Under the pieces are notes generated by a model. It was not told the DNA's origin. It saw only the letters and a program-made list of their open reading frames with translations, and searched no databases. Both the position numbers and the translations under genes were made by a program. From assembly GCA_026770575.1 (NCBI GenBank), contig MU657166.1, positions 1,242,835-1,272,287 on the forward strand: a stretch of 29,453 bases of DNA, written 5' to 3'. Shown here piece after piece: positions 29,372 through 29,453 of this stretch. This DNA comes from Pelagophyceae sp. CCMP2097. Taxonomy: Eukaryota; Sar; Pelagophyceae. The stretch's first letter is position 1, and each line of letters begins with the position of its first letter.

Positions 29372-29453
29372 ATGGATCAAGGCGCGGACCACGCGTGGCG
29401 CTTCTCGGCCTCTTCGACAGAGGAATTGACGCGCCGGTTCGTGCTCGTCGAGC
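29372..29453 (+). CDS. Possible gene start cut by the window edge
   Basis: An ATG at 29372 opens a frame to the end of the window: MDQGADHAWRFSASSTEELT and a few more residues. It has the GC3-rich look of real genes here, but 27 codons are too few to identify. Confidence 0.3.
   Translation, partial: MDQGADHAWRFSASSTEELTRRFVLVE

Overview
The window is nuclear DNA of a GC-rich unicellular eukaryote. Genes are split by very short spliceosomal introns (about 40-110 nt, donors mostly GTGAGT/GTGCGT/GTGCGC, acceptors TAG or CAG). It carries a replication-type histone cluster with 3' stem-loops, and its gene content (secreted-type beta-carbonic anhydrases, L-2-hydroxyglutarate dehydrogenase, TFIIIC and proteasome subunits) fits an alga. 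A stramenopile alga, perhaps a pelagophyte such as Aureococcus, is my best guess. That is inference from style, not a database match.

Layout. 0-0.3 kb: a tRNA-like fragment followed by A-rich sequence. 0.3-2.4 kb (-): a basic, helical, SFI1/IQ-like protein of unknown role. 3.0-4.2 kb (+): 20S proteasome subunit PSMA1 with a 7-nt first exon. 4.3-5.75 kb (+): L-2-hydroxyglutarate dehydrogenase. 6.1-8.2 kb: a decayed fragment of an MsrA-like gene, then beta-carbonic anhydrase copy 1. 8.3-9.8 kb: a BTB(T1)-Kelch gene whose frame is broken by four single-base shifts. 10.1-13.2 kb: two divergent histone pairs, H2B<>H2A and H3<>H4, each gene followed by a histone-type hairpin. 13.6-15.5 kb: a second MsrA-like fragment and a frame-broken gene relic. 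16.0-19.2 kb: carbonic anhydrase copies 2 and 3 in tandem. 19.2-20.9 kb: a coiled-coil relic and the full MsrA-like gene. 21.4-22.2 kb: an 803-bp element with 25-bp perfect terminal inverted repeats and two inverted arrays of about 30-bp repeats. 22.3-23.0 kb: a Lin0512-family gene. 23.3-26.8 kb: a large protein with Tudor-like and double CW zinc-finger domains. 27.1-28.7 kb (-): TFIIIC subunit 5. 28.9-29.2 kb: twin long hairpins. At the right edge, a possible gene start runs off the window.

How it fits together. Part of the window is a product of segmental duplication: carbonic anhydrase and MsrA-like genes recur as whole or broken copies on both sides of the histone cluster, with a shared 39-nt junction sequence. 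The three carbonic anhydrases are mosaics in intron content and exon sequence, which points to gene conversion and recent intron turnover. The most novel-looking object is the inverted-array element at 21.38-22.18 kb. It looks like a non-autonomous DNA transposon with helically phased protein-binding sites and a captured coding fragment.
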